DNA from: Micromonospora sp. AMSO31t
GTDB taxonomy: Bacteria > Actinomycetota > Actinomycetes > Mycobacteriales > Micromonosporaceae
Direction: 5' to 3'
DNA length: 62,753 nt
Assembly: GCF_008868175.1 (NCBI RefSeq)
Contig: NZ_WBKT01000017.1
Location: 1-62,753, forward strand
In this document: positions 43,310 through 52,087 of the stretch, piece after piece
Layout: every line of letters begins with the position of its first letter
How positions within the stretch are numbered: position 1 is the first letter of the stretch
Position numbers and translations under genes: made by a program
Notes under the pieces: model-generated
Seen by the model: the letters and a program-made list of their open reading frames with translations, nothing else
Told to the model about the DNA's origin: nothing
Database searches by the model: none

Positions 43310-45373
43310 GTGGCCAGACCCACCTCGCTGCTGAAGCGACTCCTCCTCGGTCGACCGTTCCGGTCCGACCGACTCCAGCACACCCTCCTGCCGAAGCGCA
43401 TCGCGCTGCCGGTCTTCGCCTCCGACGCGCTCTCCAGCGTCGCCTACGCCCCCGACGAGATCCTCCTGACGCTCTCCATCGCGGGCGCGTCGGCCTTCAT
43501 CTTCTCCCCGTGGATCGCGCTCGCGGTCGTCGTGGTGATGCTCACCGTGGTGGCCAGCTACCGGCAGAACGTGCACGCCTACCCCTCGGGCGGCGGGGAC
43601 TACGAGGTGGCGACGGTCAACCTCGGGCCGCGGGCCGGGCTCGCGGTGGCCAGCGCGCTGCTGGTCGACTACGTGCTGACCGTGGCGGTGTCGGTCTCCT
43701 CGGGCGTCGCGAACCTCGGCTCGGTGGTGCCGTTCGTGGCCACCCACAAGGTCCTCATCGCGGTCAGCGCGGTGGTGCTGCTGACCGCCATGAACCTGCG
43801 CGGCCTGCGCGAGTCCGGCACCGCGTTCGCCATCCCCACCTACGGCTTCGTGATCGTCATCGGCGGCATGCTGCTGACCGGGCTGGTCCGGATCTTCATC
43901 CTCGGCCACGACCTGCGCGCGCCGAGCGCCGGGCTGGAGATCCACGCCGAGCACAGCGTGACCGGCTTCGCGTTGATCTTCCTGTTGCTGCGCACCTTCT
44001 CCTCCGGCTGCGCGGCGCTCACCGGCGTCGAGGCGATCTCCAACGGCGTGCCCGCGTTCAAGACCCCCAAGTCGAAGAACGCGGCGACCACCCTGCTGCT
44101 GCTCGGCACCATCGCGGTCAGCATGCTGGTCGGGATCATCTGGCTGGCCAAGCTGACCGGTCTCCAGTTCGTCGAAGACCCGGCGCAGATCGTCTCCGGG
44201 CCGGACGGCTACGTGCAGAAGACCGTCACCGCGCAGCTCGGCGAGACCGTCTTCGGTAACGGCTCGGTGCTGCTCTACGTGGTGGCCGGGATGACCGCGC
44301 TGATCCTGTTCCTGGCCGCGAACACCGCCTTCAACGGCTTCCCGGTGCTCGGCTCGATCCTGGCGCAGGACCGCTACCTGCCCCGCCAGCTGCACACCCG
44401 GGGCGACCGGCTGGCCTTCTCCAACGGGATCGTCTTCCTGGCCGTCGCCGCCGTGGTGCTGATCATCGGCTTCCAGGCCGAGGTGACCCGGCTCATCCAG
44501 CTCTACATCGTCGGGGTGTTCGTCTCGTTCACCCTCTCCCAGCTCGGCATGATCCGGCACTGGAACCGGCACCTGCGCACCGAGCGGGACCCGGAGGCGC
44601 GATCCCGAATGATCCGCTCCCGGGCGATCAACGCGTTCGGCATGGCCATGACCGGCGTGGTGCTGGTCATCGTCCTGCTCACCAAGTTCCTGCTCGGCGC
44701 CTGGATCGCGATCGCCGCCATGGCGATGATCTACCTGGTCATGCTGGCCATCCGCCGGCACTACGACCGGATCGCCGCCGAGCTGGAGCCGACCGAGCAG
44801 CGCGCCGTGCTGCCCGCCCGCAACCACGCCATCGTGCTGGTCAGCAAGCTGCACCAGCCGACCCTGCGGGCCATCGCGTACGCGCGGGCGACCCGACCGG
44901 ACACGCTCACGGCGGTGACGGTGAACGTGGACGAGAAGGACACCCGGGACCTCCAGGCCGACTGGGAGCGGCGTGAGCTGCCGGTGCCGCTGACCGTGGT
45001 CGACTCGCCGTACCGGGAGATCACCCGGCCGATCCTCAACTTCGTCGCGTCGGTCCGCCGCGAGTCGCCCCGCGACGTGGTCACCGTCTTCATCCCGGAG
45101 TACGTGGTGGGCCGCTGGTGGGAGAACCTGCTGCACAACCAGAGCGCGCTGCGCCTCAAGGGCCGGCTGCTCTTCGAGCCGGGCGTGATGGTCACCAGCG
45201 TGCCCTGGCAGCTCGCCTCGACCGCCAGCAAGAACCTGGACCGGCTGGACGCCACGCTCACCCGTGGCCCGGCGCGCGGCCCCCGGGTGGTGCCGCGCAG
45301 CACCCTGCCGCCCACCGTCCCGCCGGTGGTCTCCGCACCGCCCGGCGAGAGCGGCGCGGGGGAGCGCCCGTGA
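43310..45373 (+). CDS. APC-superfamily transporter, KimA-like potassium importer candidate
   Basis: The 687-residue protein has about 12 membrane helices followed by a roughly 200-residue soluble C-terminal domain (from about residue 490, NHAIVLVSKLHQPTLRAIAYARATRPDTL), which resembles a universal-stress-like fold. The N-terminal block LPVFASDALSSVAYAPDEILL and SYRQNVHAYPSGGGDYEVA are shared with Bacillus KimA (YdaO), a K+ importer, and with related amino-acid permeases. The divergent TrkA genes favour a K+ role. The stop overlaps the next gene (GTGA). Confidence 0.85.
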   Translation: MARPTSLLKRLLLGRPFRSDRLQHTLLPKRIALPVFASDALSSVAYAPDEILLTLSIAGASAFIFSPWIALAVVVVMLTVVASYRQNVHAYPSGGGDYEVATVNLGPRAGLAVASALLVDYVLTVAVSVSSGVANLGSVVPFVATHKVLIAVSAVVLLTAMNLRGLRESGTAFAIPTYGFVIVIGGMLLTGLVRIFILGHDLRAPSAGLEIHAEHSVTGFALIFLLLRTFSSGCAALTGVEAISNGVPAFKTPKSKNAATTLLLLGTIAVSMLVGIIWLAKLTGLQFVEDPAQIVSGPDGYVQKTVTAQLGETVFGNGSVLLYVVAGMTALILFLAANTAFNGFPVLGSILAQDRYLPRQLHTRGDRLAFSNGIVFLAVAAVVLIIGFQAEVTRLIQLYIVGVFVSFTLSQLGMIRHWNRHLRTERDPEARSRMIRSRAINAFGMAMTGVVLVIVLLTKFLLGAWIAIAAMAMIYLVMLAIRRHYDRIAAELEPTEQRAVLPARNHAIVLVSKLHQPTLRAIAYARATRPDTLTAVTVNVDEKDTRDLQADWERRELPVPLTVVDSPYREITRPILNFVASVRRESPRDVVTVFIPEYVVGRWWENLLHNQSALRLKGRLLFEPGVMVTSVPWQLASTASKNLDRLDATLTRGPARGPRVVPRSTLPPTVPPVVSAPPGESGAGERP

Positions 45374-46608
45374 CCGCGCCGGCCCGCAGCGGGCTGGAGG
45401 AGGCGCAGCGGGTCGAGCTGACCGTGGACGCGGTCGCCCCGGGCGGGCACTGCGTGGCCCGGGTCGACGGCCAGGTGGTCTTCGTCCGGCACGCGTTGCC
45501 CGGCGAGCGGGTCGTGGCCGAGGTGACCGAGCTGCACCGGGGCTTCGCCCGCGCCGACGCCGTGGAGATCCTCACCGCCTCACCGGACCGGGTGGAGCAG
45601 CCCTGCCCGTACGCGAAGCCGGGCCGGTGCGGCGGCTGCGACCTCCAGCACGTCACCCCGGCCGCCCAGCTCGACTGGAAGCTCGCCGTGGTGCGCGAGC
45701 AGCTCACCCGGCTGGGCGGCCTCACCGACGACCAGGTCGACGCGCTGGGCGTCCGGGTCGAGGCGCTGCCCGGCGGGCAGCTCGGCTGGCGCTCCCGGGT
45801 CCGCTACGCGGTCGACGCGGCCGGCCGGGCCGGGCTGCTGAAGCACCGCTCGCACGAGGTGGTGCCGATCGACCGCTGCCTGATCGCCCACCCGGCCATC
45901 CAGGAGCTGCCGGTGCTCACCCCGAGCGGGGCGAGCTGGCCGGACGCCGACGCCGTCGAGACGGTCGCCTCGACGGGCGGGGACGTCAGCGTCGTCGCGT
46001 ACGCCGAGGGGGTCCCCACCCCGGTCAGCGGCCCGGCCGACGTGCGCGAGGTGGCCGCCGGTCGGGACTGGACGCTGCCCGCGTCCGGCTTCTGGCAGGT
46101 GCACCCGGCCGCCGCCGACACCCTCGTCGGCGCCGTGCTCGACCTGCTCGACCCGCGCCCCGGCGAGACCGCCTGGGACCTCTACGGCGGCGCGGGCCTG
46201 TTCGCCGCGGCCCTCGCCGGCCGGGTCGGCGACGCCCGGGTCACGCTGGTCGAGTCGAGCCAGAGCGGCGTGGACGCGGCCCGTGCCAACCTGGCCGATC
46301 TGGCCCGGGTCGAGGTGGTCGCCGCCCGGGTGGAGACCGCGCTGGCCCGCCGCCGGGTCACCGGCCCGGTCGACCTCGTGGTGCTCGACCCGCCGCGCTC
46401 CGGCGCGGGCGCCCCGGTGGTGCGGGACATCGTCGCGGCCCGCCCGCGCGCGGTCGCGTACGTGGCGTGCGACCCCGCCGCCTTCGCCCGGGACGTGCGC
46501 ACCTTCACCGGGGCCGGCTGGCGGCTCGCCGCGCTGCGCGGCTTCGACCTGTTCCCGATGACCCAGCACGTCGAGCTGGTCGGCCTGTTCCTGCCGCCCG
46601 GCGAGTGA
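45370..46608 (+). CDS. TRAM-domain class I RNA (uracil-5-)methyltransferase, TrmA/RlmD family
   Basis: The 412-residue enzyme has an N-terminal TRAM domain (about 14-75, VDAVAPGGHCVARVDGQVVFVRHALPGE), an Fe-S type cysteine cluster CPYAKPGRCGGC, and the C-terminal methyltransferase with AWDLYGGAGLFAAAL and VVLDPPRSGAG. The catalytic Cys lies in YVACDPAAFARD. The family methylates uracil in tRNA or 23S rRNA; the exact site is not decidable here. It is translationally coupled to the upstream transporter. Confidence 0.92.
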   Translation: MTAPARSGLEEAQRVELTVDAVAPGGHCVARVDGQVVFVRHALPGERVVAEVTELHRGFARADAVEILTASPDRVEQPCPYAKPGRCGGCDLQHVTPAAQLDWKLAVVREQLTRLGGLTDDQVDALGVRVEALPGGQLGWRSRVRYAVDAAGRAGLLKHRSHEVVPIDRCLIAHPAIQELPVLTPSGASWPDADAVETVASTGGDVSVVAYAEGVPTPVSGPADVREVAAGRDWTLPASGFWQVHPAAADTLVGAVLDLLDPRPGETAWDLYGGAGLFAAALAGRVGDARVTLVESSQSGVDAARANLADLARVEVVAARVETALARRRVTGPVDLVVLDPPRSGAGAPVVRDIVAARPRAVAYVACDPAAFARDVRTFTGAGWRLAALRGFDLFPMTQHVELVGLFLPPGE

Positions 46609-46609
46609 C

Positions 46610-46615
46610 TAGCCT
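46610..46615 (+). promoter_or_regulatory. -10 element (TAGCCT) of a probable leaderless anmK mRNA
   Basis: TAGCCT begins 2 nt after the previous stop codon and ends 6 nt before the ATG of anmK. Confidence 0.5.
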
Positions 46616-46621
46616 GGCCCG

Positions 46622-47785
46622 ATGAAGATCGTCGGGCTGATGTCGGGGACCTCCTACGACGGGGTGGACGTGGTGGCGGCCGAGTTCATCCGGGACGGGG
46701 ACACGGTGACCCTGTGCCCGCTCGGGCACCGCAGCCTGGACTACCCCGACGACCTGCGGGCCGAGATCGGCGCGCTGCTGCCCCCGGCGGCCACCACCAT
46801 CGAGGCGGTCTGCCGGCTGGACAACCGTCTCGGCGAGGTCTTCGCCGAGGCGGCGGCGGCCGGCGTCGAGCTGGCCGGTGGCACCGCCGACGCGGTGGTC
46901 TCGCCCGGGCAGACCGTCTTCCACTCGGTCGAGGCGGGCCGGGTGCGGGGCACCCTCCAGCTCGGCGCGCCGGCCCGGGTGGCGGCCCGGGTGGGCGTAC
47001 CCGTGTTGCACGACCTCCGGTCCGCGGACGTGGCGGCCGGCGGCCAAGGCGCGCCGCTGGTCCCGGCCTTCGACGCGCTGCTGCTCGACGCGGCCGGCGG
47101 GCCGCGGGCGGCGCTCAACCTCGGCGGCATCGCCAACCTCACCGTGGTCGCTCCCGGGGCGCCGGTCCTCGGGTACGACGTGGGTCCCGCGAACGCCCTC
47201 CTGGACGCCGCGGCCCGCCGCTTCCTGGACCGCCCCTGCGACACCGACGGGGTGCGGGCGGCGGCAGGTCGGGTGCACGACGGGCTGCTGGCGCTGCTGC
47301 TCGCCGAGCCCTACTACGCCGCGCCCCCGCCCAAGTCCACCGGCAAGGAGCTGTTCCACGGCGGCTACCTGGACGACCGGCTCGCCGCCCTGGGCGAGCC
47401 GGTGGCCGCCGACGACGTGCTCGCCACGCTCACCGAGCTGACCGCCCGGACGGTCGCCGACGCCTGCGACCGGCACGGGGTGACCGAGGTCGTCGCCGCC
47501 GGCGGGGGAGTGCGCAATCCCACACTCCGGGGCCGGCTCGCCGCCCTGGGGGAGGGCCGCTGGCGGCTGCGCACCACCGACGAGCTGGGGGTGCCGGCCC
47601 AGGCCAAGGAGGCGTACGCGTTCGCCCTCCTCGGGTGGCTCTCCTGGCACGGGTTGCCCGGCGCCATCCCCTCGGTCACCGGGGCCTCCCGGGCCGCCGT
47701 GCTGGGGTCCTGGACCCCCTCCGGCCCGCCGTCGGCCGCCGCACCGCCGGTTGCGCCCCTCCGGCTGGTCGTCAGGCCCTCATAA
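46622..47785 (+). CDS. anmK: Anhydro-N-acetylmuramic acid kinase
   Basis: The enzyme converts 1,6-anhydro-MurNAc to MurNAc-6-phosphate in cell-wall recycling. The 387-residue product shows the ATP-binding start [18 protein letters not shown], the catalytic-region HSVEAG and [40 protein letters not shown] and [13 protein letters not shown]. All family blocks are present. No murQ or other recycling gene is adjacent; dxs lies 67 bp downstream but has its own -10. Confidence 0.95.
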   Translation: MKIVGLMSGTSYDGVDVVAAEFIRDGDTVTLCPLGHRSLDYPDDLRAEIGALLPPAATTIEAVCRLDNRLGEVFAEAAAAGVELAGGTADAVVSPGQTVFHSVEAGRVRGTLQLGAPARVAARVGVPVLHDLRSADVAAGGQGAPLVPAFDALLLDAAGGPRAALNLGGIANLTVVAPGAPVLGYDVGPANALLDAAARRFLDRPCDTDGVRAAAGRVHDGLLALLLAEPYYAAPPPKSTGKELFHGGYLDDRLAALGEPVAADDVLATLTELTARTVADACDRHGVTEVVAAGGGVRNPTLRGRLAALGEGRWRLRTTDELGVPAQAKEAYAFALLGWLSWHGLPGAIPSVTGASRAAVLGSWTPSGPPSAAAPPVAPLRLVVRPS

Positions 47786-47838
47786 GCGGTCTGACCTGGG
47801 AAGATCCACGGCCGGGCTGCGGGCTGTCGGGTGGCCGA

Positions 47839-47844
47839 TAGACT
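47839..47844 (+). promoter_or_regulatory. -10 element (TAGACT) of a probable leaderless dxs mRNA
   Basis: TAGACT ends 8 nt before the ATG at 47853, and there is no Shine-Dalgarno sequence. Confidence 0.5.
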
Positions 47845-47852
47845 CTTCGGTC

Positions 47853-49799
47853 ATGAGTGTTGAAGAGGGCACGGCCAACCACGGTCGGCTGCTGGGAACC
47901 GTCCGCGGCCCGCAGGACGTGAAGCGGATGACGGCCGAGCAGCTGGACATCCTCGCCGCCGAGATCCGGGACTTCCTGATCGCCAAGGTCTCCCGCACCG
48001 GCGGGCACGTCGGCCCCAACCTGGGCGTGGTCGAGCTGACCCTGGCCATGCACCGGGTCTTCGACTCGCCGCGCGACCGCCTCCTGTTCGACACGGGCCA
48101 CCAGGCCTACGTCCACAAGATCGTCACCGGGCGGCAGGACGGCTTCGACAAGCTCCGCCAGCGCGGCGGCCTCTCCGGCTACCCGAGCCAGGCCGAGAGC
48201 GAGCACGACCTCGTGGAGAACTCGCACGCCTCCACCGCCCTGTCCTACGCCGACGGGCTCGCCAAGGCGTACGCGCTGCGCGGCGAGAAGCGCAGCGTCG
48301 TCGCCGTCGTCGGCGACGGCGCCCTCACCGGCGGCATGTGCTGGGAGGCGCTGAACAACATCGCCACCGCCGGCAACCCGCTCGTGATCGTGGTCAACGA
48401 CAACGGCCGGTCCTACTCGCCGACCATCGGCGGCCTCGCCGACCACCTGTCGTCGCTGCGGCTCAACCCGAGCTACGAGAAGGTGCTCGACACCGTCAAG
48501 GACGCGCTCGGCTCGACCCCGCTGGTCGGCAAGCCGATGTACGAGGTGCTGCACGCCGTCAAGAAGGGCATCAAGGACGCCGTCGCGCCGCAGGCCATGT
48601 TCGAGGACCTGGGCATCAAGTACGTCGGCCCGGTCGACGGCCACGACGTCCCTGCGATCGAGTCGGCGCTGCGCGCCGCCAAGAACTTCGGCGGCCCGGT
48701 GATAGTGCACGCGGTCACCCGCAAGGGCTACGGCTACCGCGCCGCCGAGGAGGACGAGGCGGACCGCCTGCACGGCCCGGGCGGCGCGTTCGACATCGAG
48801 ACCGGCAAGCTGCTCGCCGCGCCGTCGGTGAAGTGGACCCACGTCTTCGCCGACGAGCTGGTCACCATCGCCGACGAGCGCCCCGACGTCGTCGGCATCA
48901 CCGCCGCCATGGCCGAGCCCACCGGCATCGCCACCCTGGCCCGCAAGTACCCCAACCGGGTCTACGACGTGGGCATCGCCGAGCAGCACGCCGCCACCTC
49001 GGCGGCCGGCCTCGCCATGGGCGGCCTGCACCCGGTGGTCGCCGTCTACGCCACCTTCCTCAACCGCGCCTTCGACCAGGTCCTGCTCGACGTGGCCATG
49101 CACAAGCTGCCGGTCACCTTCGTGCTCGACCGCGCCGGCATCACCGGCCCCGACGGGCCCAGCCACTACGGCATCTGGGACATGTCCGTGTTCGGCGTGG
49201 TGCCCGGCCTGCGGGTTGCGGCACCCCGCGACTCGGCCACCCTCCGCGAGGAACTGCGCGAGGCGGTCGCCGTCGACGACGGGCCGACCATCCTGCGCTT
49301 CCCGACCGGCACCGTCGCCGCCGACCTCCCGGCCGTGCGCCGCGTCGGCCCCGTCGACGTGCTGGCCGAGTCGCCGCGCAAGGACGTGCTGCTGGTCGCG
49401 GTGGGCTCCTTCGCCGCGCTCGGCATGGAGGTCGCCACCCGGGTCGCCGAGCAGGGGTACGGGGTGACCGTGGTCGACCCGCGCTGGGTGCGGCCCGTGC
49501 CGGCCGAGCTGGTCGAGCTGGCCGCCGGTCACCGGCTCGTCGTGACCGTCGAAGACGGCGTGCGGGTCGGTGGCGTGGGCTCCGCCCTCGCGCAGGCCAT
49601 GCGGGACGCCGACGTCCTGGTGCCGGTGAAGGACCTCGGTGTGCCGGCAGACTGGCACCCGCACGGCACCCGGGCGCAGATCCTCGCGGACCTCGGGCTG
49701 ACGGCCCAGGACGTGGCCCGCAACGTCACCGGGTGGATCTCGGGGCTGGACGCGCAGTCCGTCGAGACCACCGCCGACAAGGCCACCGCGAAGAACTGA
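47853..49799 (+). CDS. dxs: 1-deoxy-D-xylulose-5-phosphate synthase
   Basis: This thiamine-diphosphate enzyme condenses pyruvate and glyceraldehyde 3-phosphate, the first step of the MEP isoprenoid pathway. The 648-residue protein has [14 protein letters not shown] with the active-site His, the ThDP motif [18 protein letters not shown]...NDN, the central [15 protein letters not shown] block and the transketolase C-terminal domain. Length is normal for the family. The ATG at 47853 is supported by the -10 hexamer 8 nt upstream. A terminator follows. Confidence 0.96.
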   Translation: MSVEEGTANHGRLLGTVRGPQDVKRMTAEQLDILAAEIRDFLIAKVSRTGGHVGPNLGVVELTLAMHRVFDSPRDRLLFDTGHQAYVHKIVTGRQDGFDKLRQRGGLSGYPSQAESEHDLVENSHASTALSYADGLAKAYALRGEKRSVVAVVGDGALTGGMCWEALNNIATAGNPLVIVVNDNGRSYSPTIGGLADHLSSLRLNPSYEKVLDTVKDALGSTPLVGKPMYEVLHAVKKGIKDAVAPQAMFEDLGIKYVGPVDGHDVPAIESALRAAKNFGGPVIVHAVTRKGYGYRAAEEDEADRLHGPGGAFDIETGKLLAAPSVKWTHVFADELVTIADERPDVVGITAAMAEPTGIATLARKYPNRVYDVGIAEQHAATSAAGLAMGGLHPVVAVYATFLNRAFDQVLLDVAMHKLPVTFVLDRAGITGPDGPSHYGIWDMSVFGVVPGLRVAAPRDSATLREELREAVAVDDGPTILRFPTGTVAADLPAVRRVGPVDVLAESPRKDVLLVAVGSFAALGMEVATRVAEQGYGVTVVDPRWVRPVPAELVELAAGHRLVVTVEDGVRVGGVGSALAQAMRDADVLVPVKDLGVPADWHPHGTRAQILADLGLTAQDVARNVTGWISGLDAQSVETTADKATAKN

Positions 49800-49812
49800 T
49801 CTCCGCTACGCG

Positions 49813-49848
49813 AACGGGCGGCCCTGCTACCTGCCGGGCCGCCCGTTT
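49813..49848 (+). terminator. Intrinsic terminator after dxs
   Basis: AACGGGCGGCCC (49813-49824) pairs with GGGCCGCCCGTT (49836-49847) around an 11-nt loop and is followed by T. Confidence 0.85.
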
Positions 49849-49883
49849 GCATCGGTGACCCGGCTGGGCCTGAGCACTCTCGG

Positions 49884-50528
49884 CTATCCAGCCGCCGATC
49901 GTTGAGGCTGCCCATCGTCGCTCGCGGTCTCCACCAGGTACGCAGCCTTCAACAGGTCCCGAGCGCGGAAGTAGGCGACTGGGTCGTCGGACCAGAGATC
50001 CGGCTGCATACGCCCTTCAAGCTCCGCGACGGCCAGAACGAGAAGGTGCCGTTGCTCCGATGTCAGATCGCCACCCGACGACAGAACAGCGGCAACGAGG
50101 ACGTCGACCGTGTTGCCGGCGTCGTGAGCTGTCACTCTCAACGTGGGAAGGCGGCTCCGGCTCCAATACCGCAGGGCGGACAAGGCGGCCGACCTGGCCG
50201 CGCCGTACCAAATCGGCGGAGAGCCGTTCGGGTTACGAGCTTGAACGGGAGGAATCCGTTGGCCACATTGCTTGGCCTGGCGGCGTCTGTGCGCGTAGTC
50301 GCGCATGTCCGCATGCCATTCGGCGCGGCTGGCCTCTATCGCGTTGAGCGCCTTCAGGAGCGCGTCCTCGTCACGCTGAAAGGGACCGGCAATCTCCTCA
50401 AGGAAGCCCAGTGTCGCCTGGAATCCGATCGGTCGGTAGAGCTGGACGCAGGACCGCAGAGCCGACACGCGGAGGCCGTAGGGCAGAGACCTGTCGCGGA
50501 CCTTCCGCGCGTAGACGCCGAAGCTCAT
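49884..50528 (-). CDS. Hypothetical protein, second gene of an accessory pair
   Basis: The 214-residue protein is not recognised. It is mostly helical: LRSCVQLYRPIGFQATLGFLEEIAGPF and LLKALNAIEASRAEWHADMRDYAHRRRQAK. A second half contains VAAVLSSGGDLTSEQRHLLVLAVAELEGRMQPDLWSDDP. There is no signal peptide or membrane segment. Codon third positions are visibly less GC-rich than in neighbouring genes, which suggests acquisition. The ATG overlaps the stop of the upstream 108-residue gene (ATGA), so the two act together. The short regulator upstream may control them. Confidence 0.6.
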   Translation of the reverse strand: MSFGVYARKVRDRSLPYGLRVSALRSCVQLYRPIGFQATLGFLEEIAGPFQRDEDALLKALNAIEASRAEWHADMRDYAHRRRQAKQCGQRIPPVQARNPNGSPPIWYGAARSAALSALRYWSRSRLPTLRVTAHDAGNTVDVLVAAVLSSGGDLTSEQRHLLVLAVAELEGRMQPDLWSDDPVAYFRARDLLKAAYLVETASDDGQPQRSAAG

Positions 50529-50851
50529 CGAGGGACGCACTCGGTGAGGGTGAATTGGCGGTGGTCGTCGGTGGGGTGGACGGTCACGGCGACGGTGCTT
50601 CCGTCTTCGAAGCGCAGCGCGAAGACAGGGTCCTGGTCGCAGAGGACGGCGAAGCCGTCCCGTTCCTCGTCGGTGTCGCTGACCACGCGGCCTTGAGCGT
50701 TCCAGCCGGTGTCGTCGGCGGTGACCACGACGGCCACTTCGACGCTGCCGAGAAGGTTCGATCTGTTGGCCCACCAGTCCAGCCAGCAGCGGCCCTCGAA
50801 GCCGTCCATTCCGATCACCCTTTGGAAGTGCATCGCACAGCGACCTGTCAT
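50525..50851 (-). CDS. Hypothetical protein, first gene of an accessory pair
   Basis: This 108-residue acidic protein has a beta-rich pattern (SVEVAVVVTADDTGWNAQGRVVS, FALRFEDGSTVAVTVHP) and several Trp residues (CWLDWWANR). No family is recognised. Small acidic beta proteins like this can be immunity proteins or inhibitors, but that is speculation. The start may be ATG 50851 or ATG 50833. It overlaps the next gene by 4 nt. Base composition is lower in GC than the core genes on either side. Confidence 0.6.
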   Translation of the reverse strand: MTGRCAMHFQRVIGMDGFEGRCWLDWWANRSNLLGSVEVAVVVTADDTGWNAQGRVVSDTDEERDGFAVLCDQDPVFALRFEDGSTVAVTVHPTDDHRQFTLTECVPR

Positions 50852-50890
50852 CGCGCGGGGCCGGAAGCCTAACCCATCGGTGTGGTGGAT

Positions 50891-51106
50891 CTACTCTGCG
50901 ACGAAAACGCCCACGCCGGGCAGGGTCTCGGTCATCCCCTTGATCCGTAAGACCTGCATCGCCCGGTCGATCACCGGCTCCGTGACCCCGTAGTGCTCGA
51001 TCAACTCTCGCCGGCTCGGCAGCTTGGAGCCGGGCGGGAACTCGCCGGTCGCGATGCGTTCGGCGAGGTCGTCGGCGATCTGCTCGTAGCGGTAACGCGG
51101 TGGCAC
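50891..51106 (-). CDS. GntR-type winged-helix regulator without effector domain
   Basis: The 71-residue protein is only the GntR DNA-binding domain: YEQIADDLAERIATGEFPPGSKLPSRRELIEHYGVTEPVIDRAMQVLRIKG and a wing strand ETLPGVGVFV. It lacks the ligand-binding C-terminal domain of FadR/HutC regulators, so it may act as a constitutive or protein-modulated repressor. The GTG at 51104-51106 has GAGGGG 6 nt upstream. It is divergent from the microprotein operon at 51363-51936 and lies upstream of the 108/214-residue pair; either could be its target. Confidence 0.85.
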   Translation of the reverse strand: MPPRYRYEQIADDLAERIATGEFPPGSKLPSRRELIEHYGVTEPVIDRAMQVLRIKGMTETLPGVGVFVAE

Positions 51107-51362
51107 GGTGTTCCCCTCGGTTGGCAACACGAGTAGACCACCTACGTCAGCCCTTGACTACCCAACGGTACCTATGGGAGGTTGCCGAGGAGGTCGATTC
51201 CCCCGGTTGGCGCTGTGGGCCGTCCTCGCCGGCGTGGATGTCCGGCGCATCCCCCGTGACCGGGCATCCACGTCCCCTACCAACTGAGGCATGAGGAGAG
51301 GCAGTGCGCAGTTCGGCTGGTCAGGGCGGGCAGACCCTCGCTCGGATGACAACGGCAAGCCG

Positions 51363-51551
51363 ATGAAGCGCGTCTCCTACGACGAATATCTCCTGGCGGT
51401 GGCGCTGACGTTGGCGCGCCGTCATCGGCCCGTCTGGTCGTGGCGGCACTGGCGGCGCGTCTGCCGTTGCGGAGCTGACCTCCCGTGCCGGAGCCGCCAC
51501 GTCATTCCGATCAGCCGCGGCCACTGGCCGAACCAGGACGACCCGCGATGA
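51363..51551 (+). CDS. Cysteine-containing microprotein 1 of a three-gene operon
   Basis: This 62-residue basic protein has the sequence core WSWRHWRRVCRCGADLPCRSRH, then IPISRGHWP. The CxCGADxPC motif recurs in the next gene. A metal or redox role for the Cys residues is possible. The start is uncertain: ATG 51363 gives the compact form, and ATG 51291 adds 24 residues. The TGA overlaps the next ATG (ATGA). I recognise the pattern as a small protein type frequent in Micromonosporaceae and Streptomyces but know no function. Confidence 0.65.
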   Translation: MKRVSYDEYLLAVALTLARRHRPVWSWRHWRRVCRCGADLPCRSRHVIPISRGHWPNQDDPR

Positions 51552-51766
51552 CGACCCACGTGCCCGTGACACCGGCCTGGGCCTGCGGTGGCTGCGGTGC
51601 CGACTGGCCCTGCCCGACGCGCCGCCGGGAGCTGCGAGCGGAGTACGACGGCGCCCCGGTGTCGCTCGCCCTCTACCTGGCCGCCCAGCTTGTCCACGCC
51701 ACCCGGGACCTGGCCCACGTCCCCGCCGGCCACCTGCATTACCGCTTCCTCGGCTGGACAAGATGA
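51548..51766 (+). CDS. Cysteine-containing microprotein 2 of a three-gene operon
   Basis: The 72-residue protein carries WACGGCGADWPCPTRRRELRAEY near the N-terminus and a helical second half VSLALYLAAQLVHATRDL with a final FLGWTR. Its CGADWPC block resembles CGADLPC of microprotein 1, so the two are probably distant relatives. Two CxxC-like spacings suggest metal binding. It overlaps its neighbours by 4 nt on both sides, so its translation is coupled. Confidence 0.75.
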   Translation: MTTHVPVTPAWACGGCGADWPCPTRRRELRAEYDGAPVSLALYLAAQLVHATRDLAHVPAGHLHYRFLGWTR

Positions 51767-51936
51767 GCATCGTGCGACCCGGCGACGAGAAGTTCCACTA
51801 CAGCGACGGCTCCCACAGATGGATCCCGCCCGACCCGGACTACGACCAGGAGTCCTGGAACGAGCAGGTCCGCCAGCACAAGCAGGCCCACCTGAGAAAC
51901 GAGCGCCCGAAAGTCCGCCTCCACCGCCTCGTCTGA
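51763..51936 (+). CDS. Microprotein 3 of the same operon (57 residues)
   Basis: ATG 51763 overlaps the stop of microprotein 2 (ATGA) and the frame ends with TGA at 51934-51936. The product begins MSIVRPGDEKFHYSDGSHRW and continues with a short acidic part (IPPDPDYDQESWNEQ) and a basic tail ending VRLHRLV. It has no Cys. Coding status rests on the exact 4-nt coupling and on the sensible charge pattern. The function is unknown. Confidence 0.6.
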   Translation: MSIVRPGDEKFHYSDGSHRWIPPDPDYDQESWNEQVRQHKQAHLRNERPKVRLHRLV

Positions 51937-51950
51937 GAGGCCCGGGAGGG

Positions 51951-51996
51951 ATCTTGGTAGGAAACGGCCCCCATAGGGGCCACTTCGTACCAAGAT
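51951..51996. repeat. Palindromic intergenic element D (same architecture as element A)
   Basis: The outer arms ATCTTGGTA and TACCAAGAT are followed inward by a 1-nt mismatch, a 3-bp GAA/TTC block, a 2-nt mismatch and a GGCCCC/GGGGCC stem with a 4-nt loop. The block order equals that of 6231-6275. It lies 15 bp after the microprotein operon and may terminate it. Confidence 0.75.
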
Positions 51997-52087
51997 CGCC
52001 AAAGGGTGAAGCCGCAACCCACCGACGGGCACCGCAACGGACGACGGCCTCAGCGCTCGCCCCGGACCGGCACCGGGGATCGGCGGG

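Noticed and set aside
49884..51936. Prophage or integrative element
   Set aside because: There is no integrase, recombinase, tRNA attachment site or direct repeat at the edges. Only base composition and unknown genes suggest acquisition.
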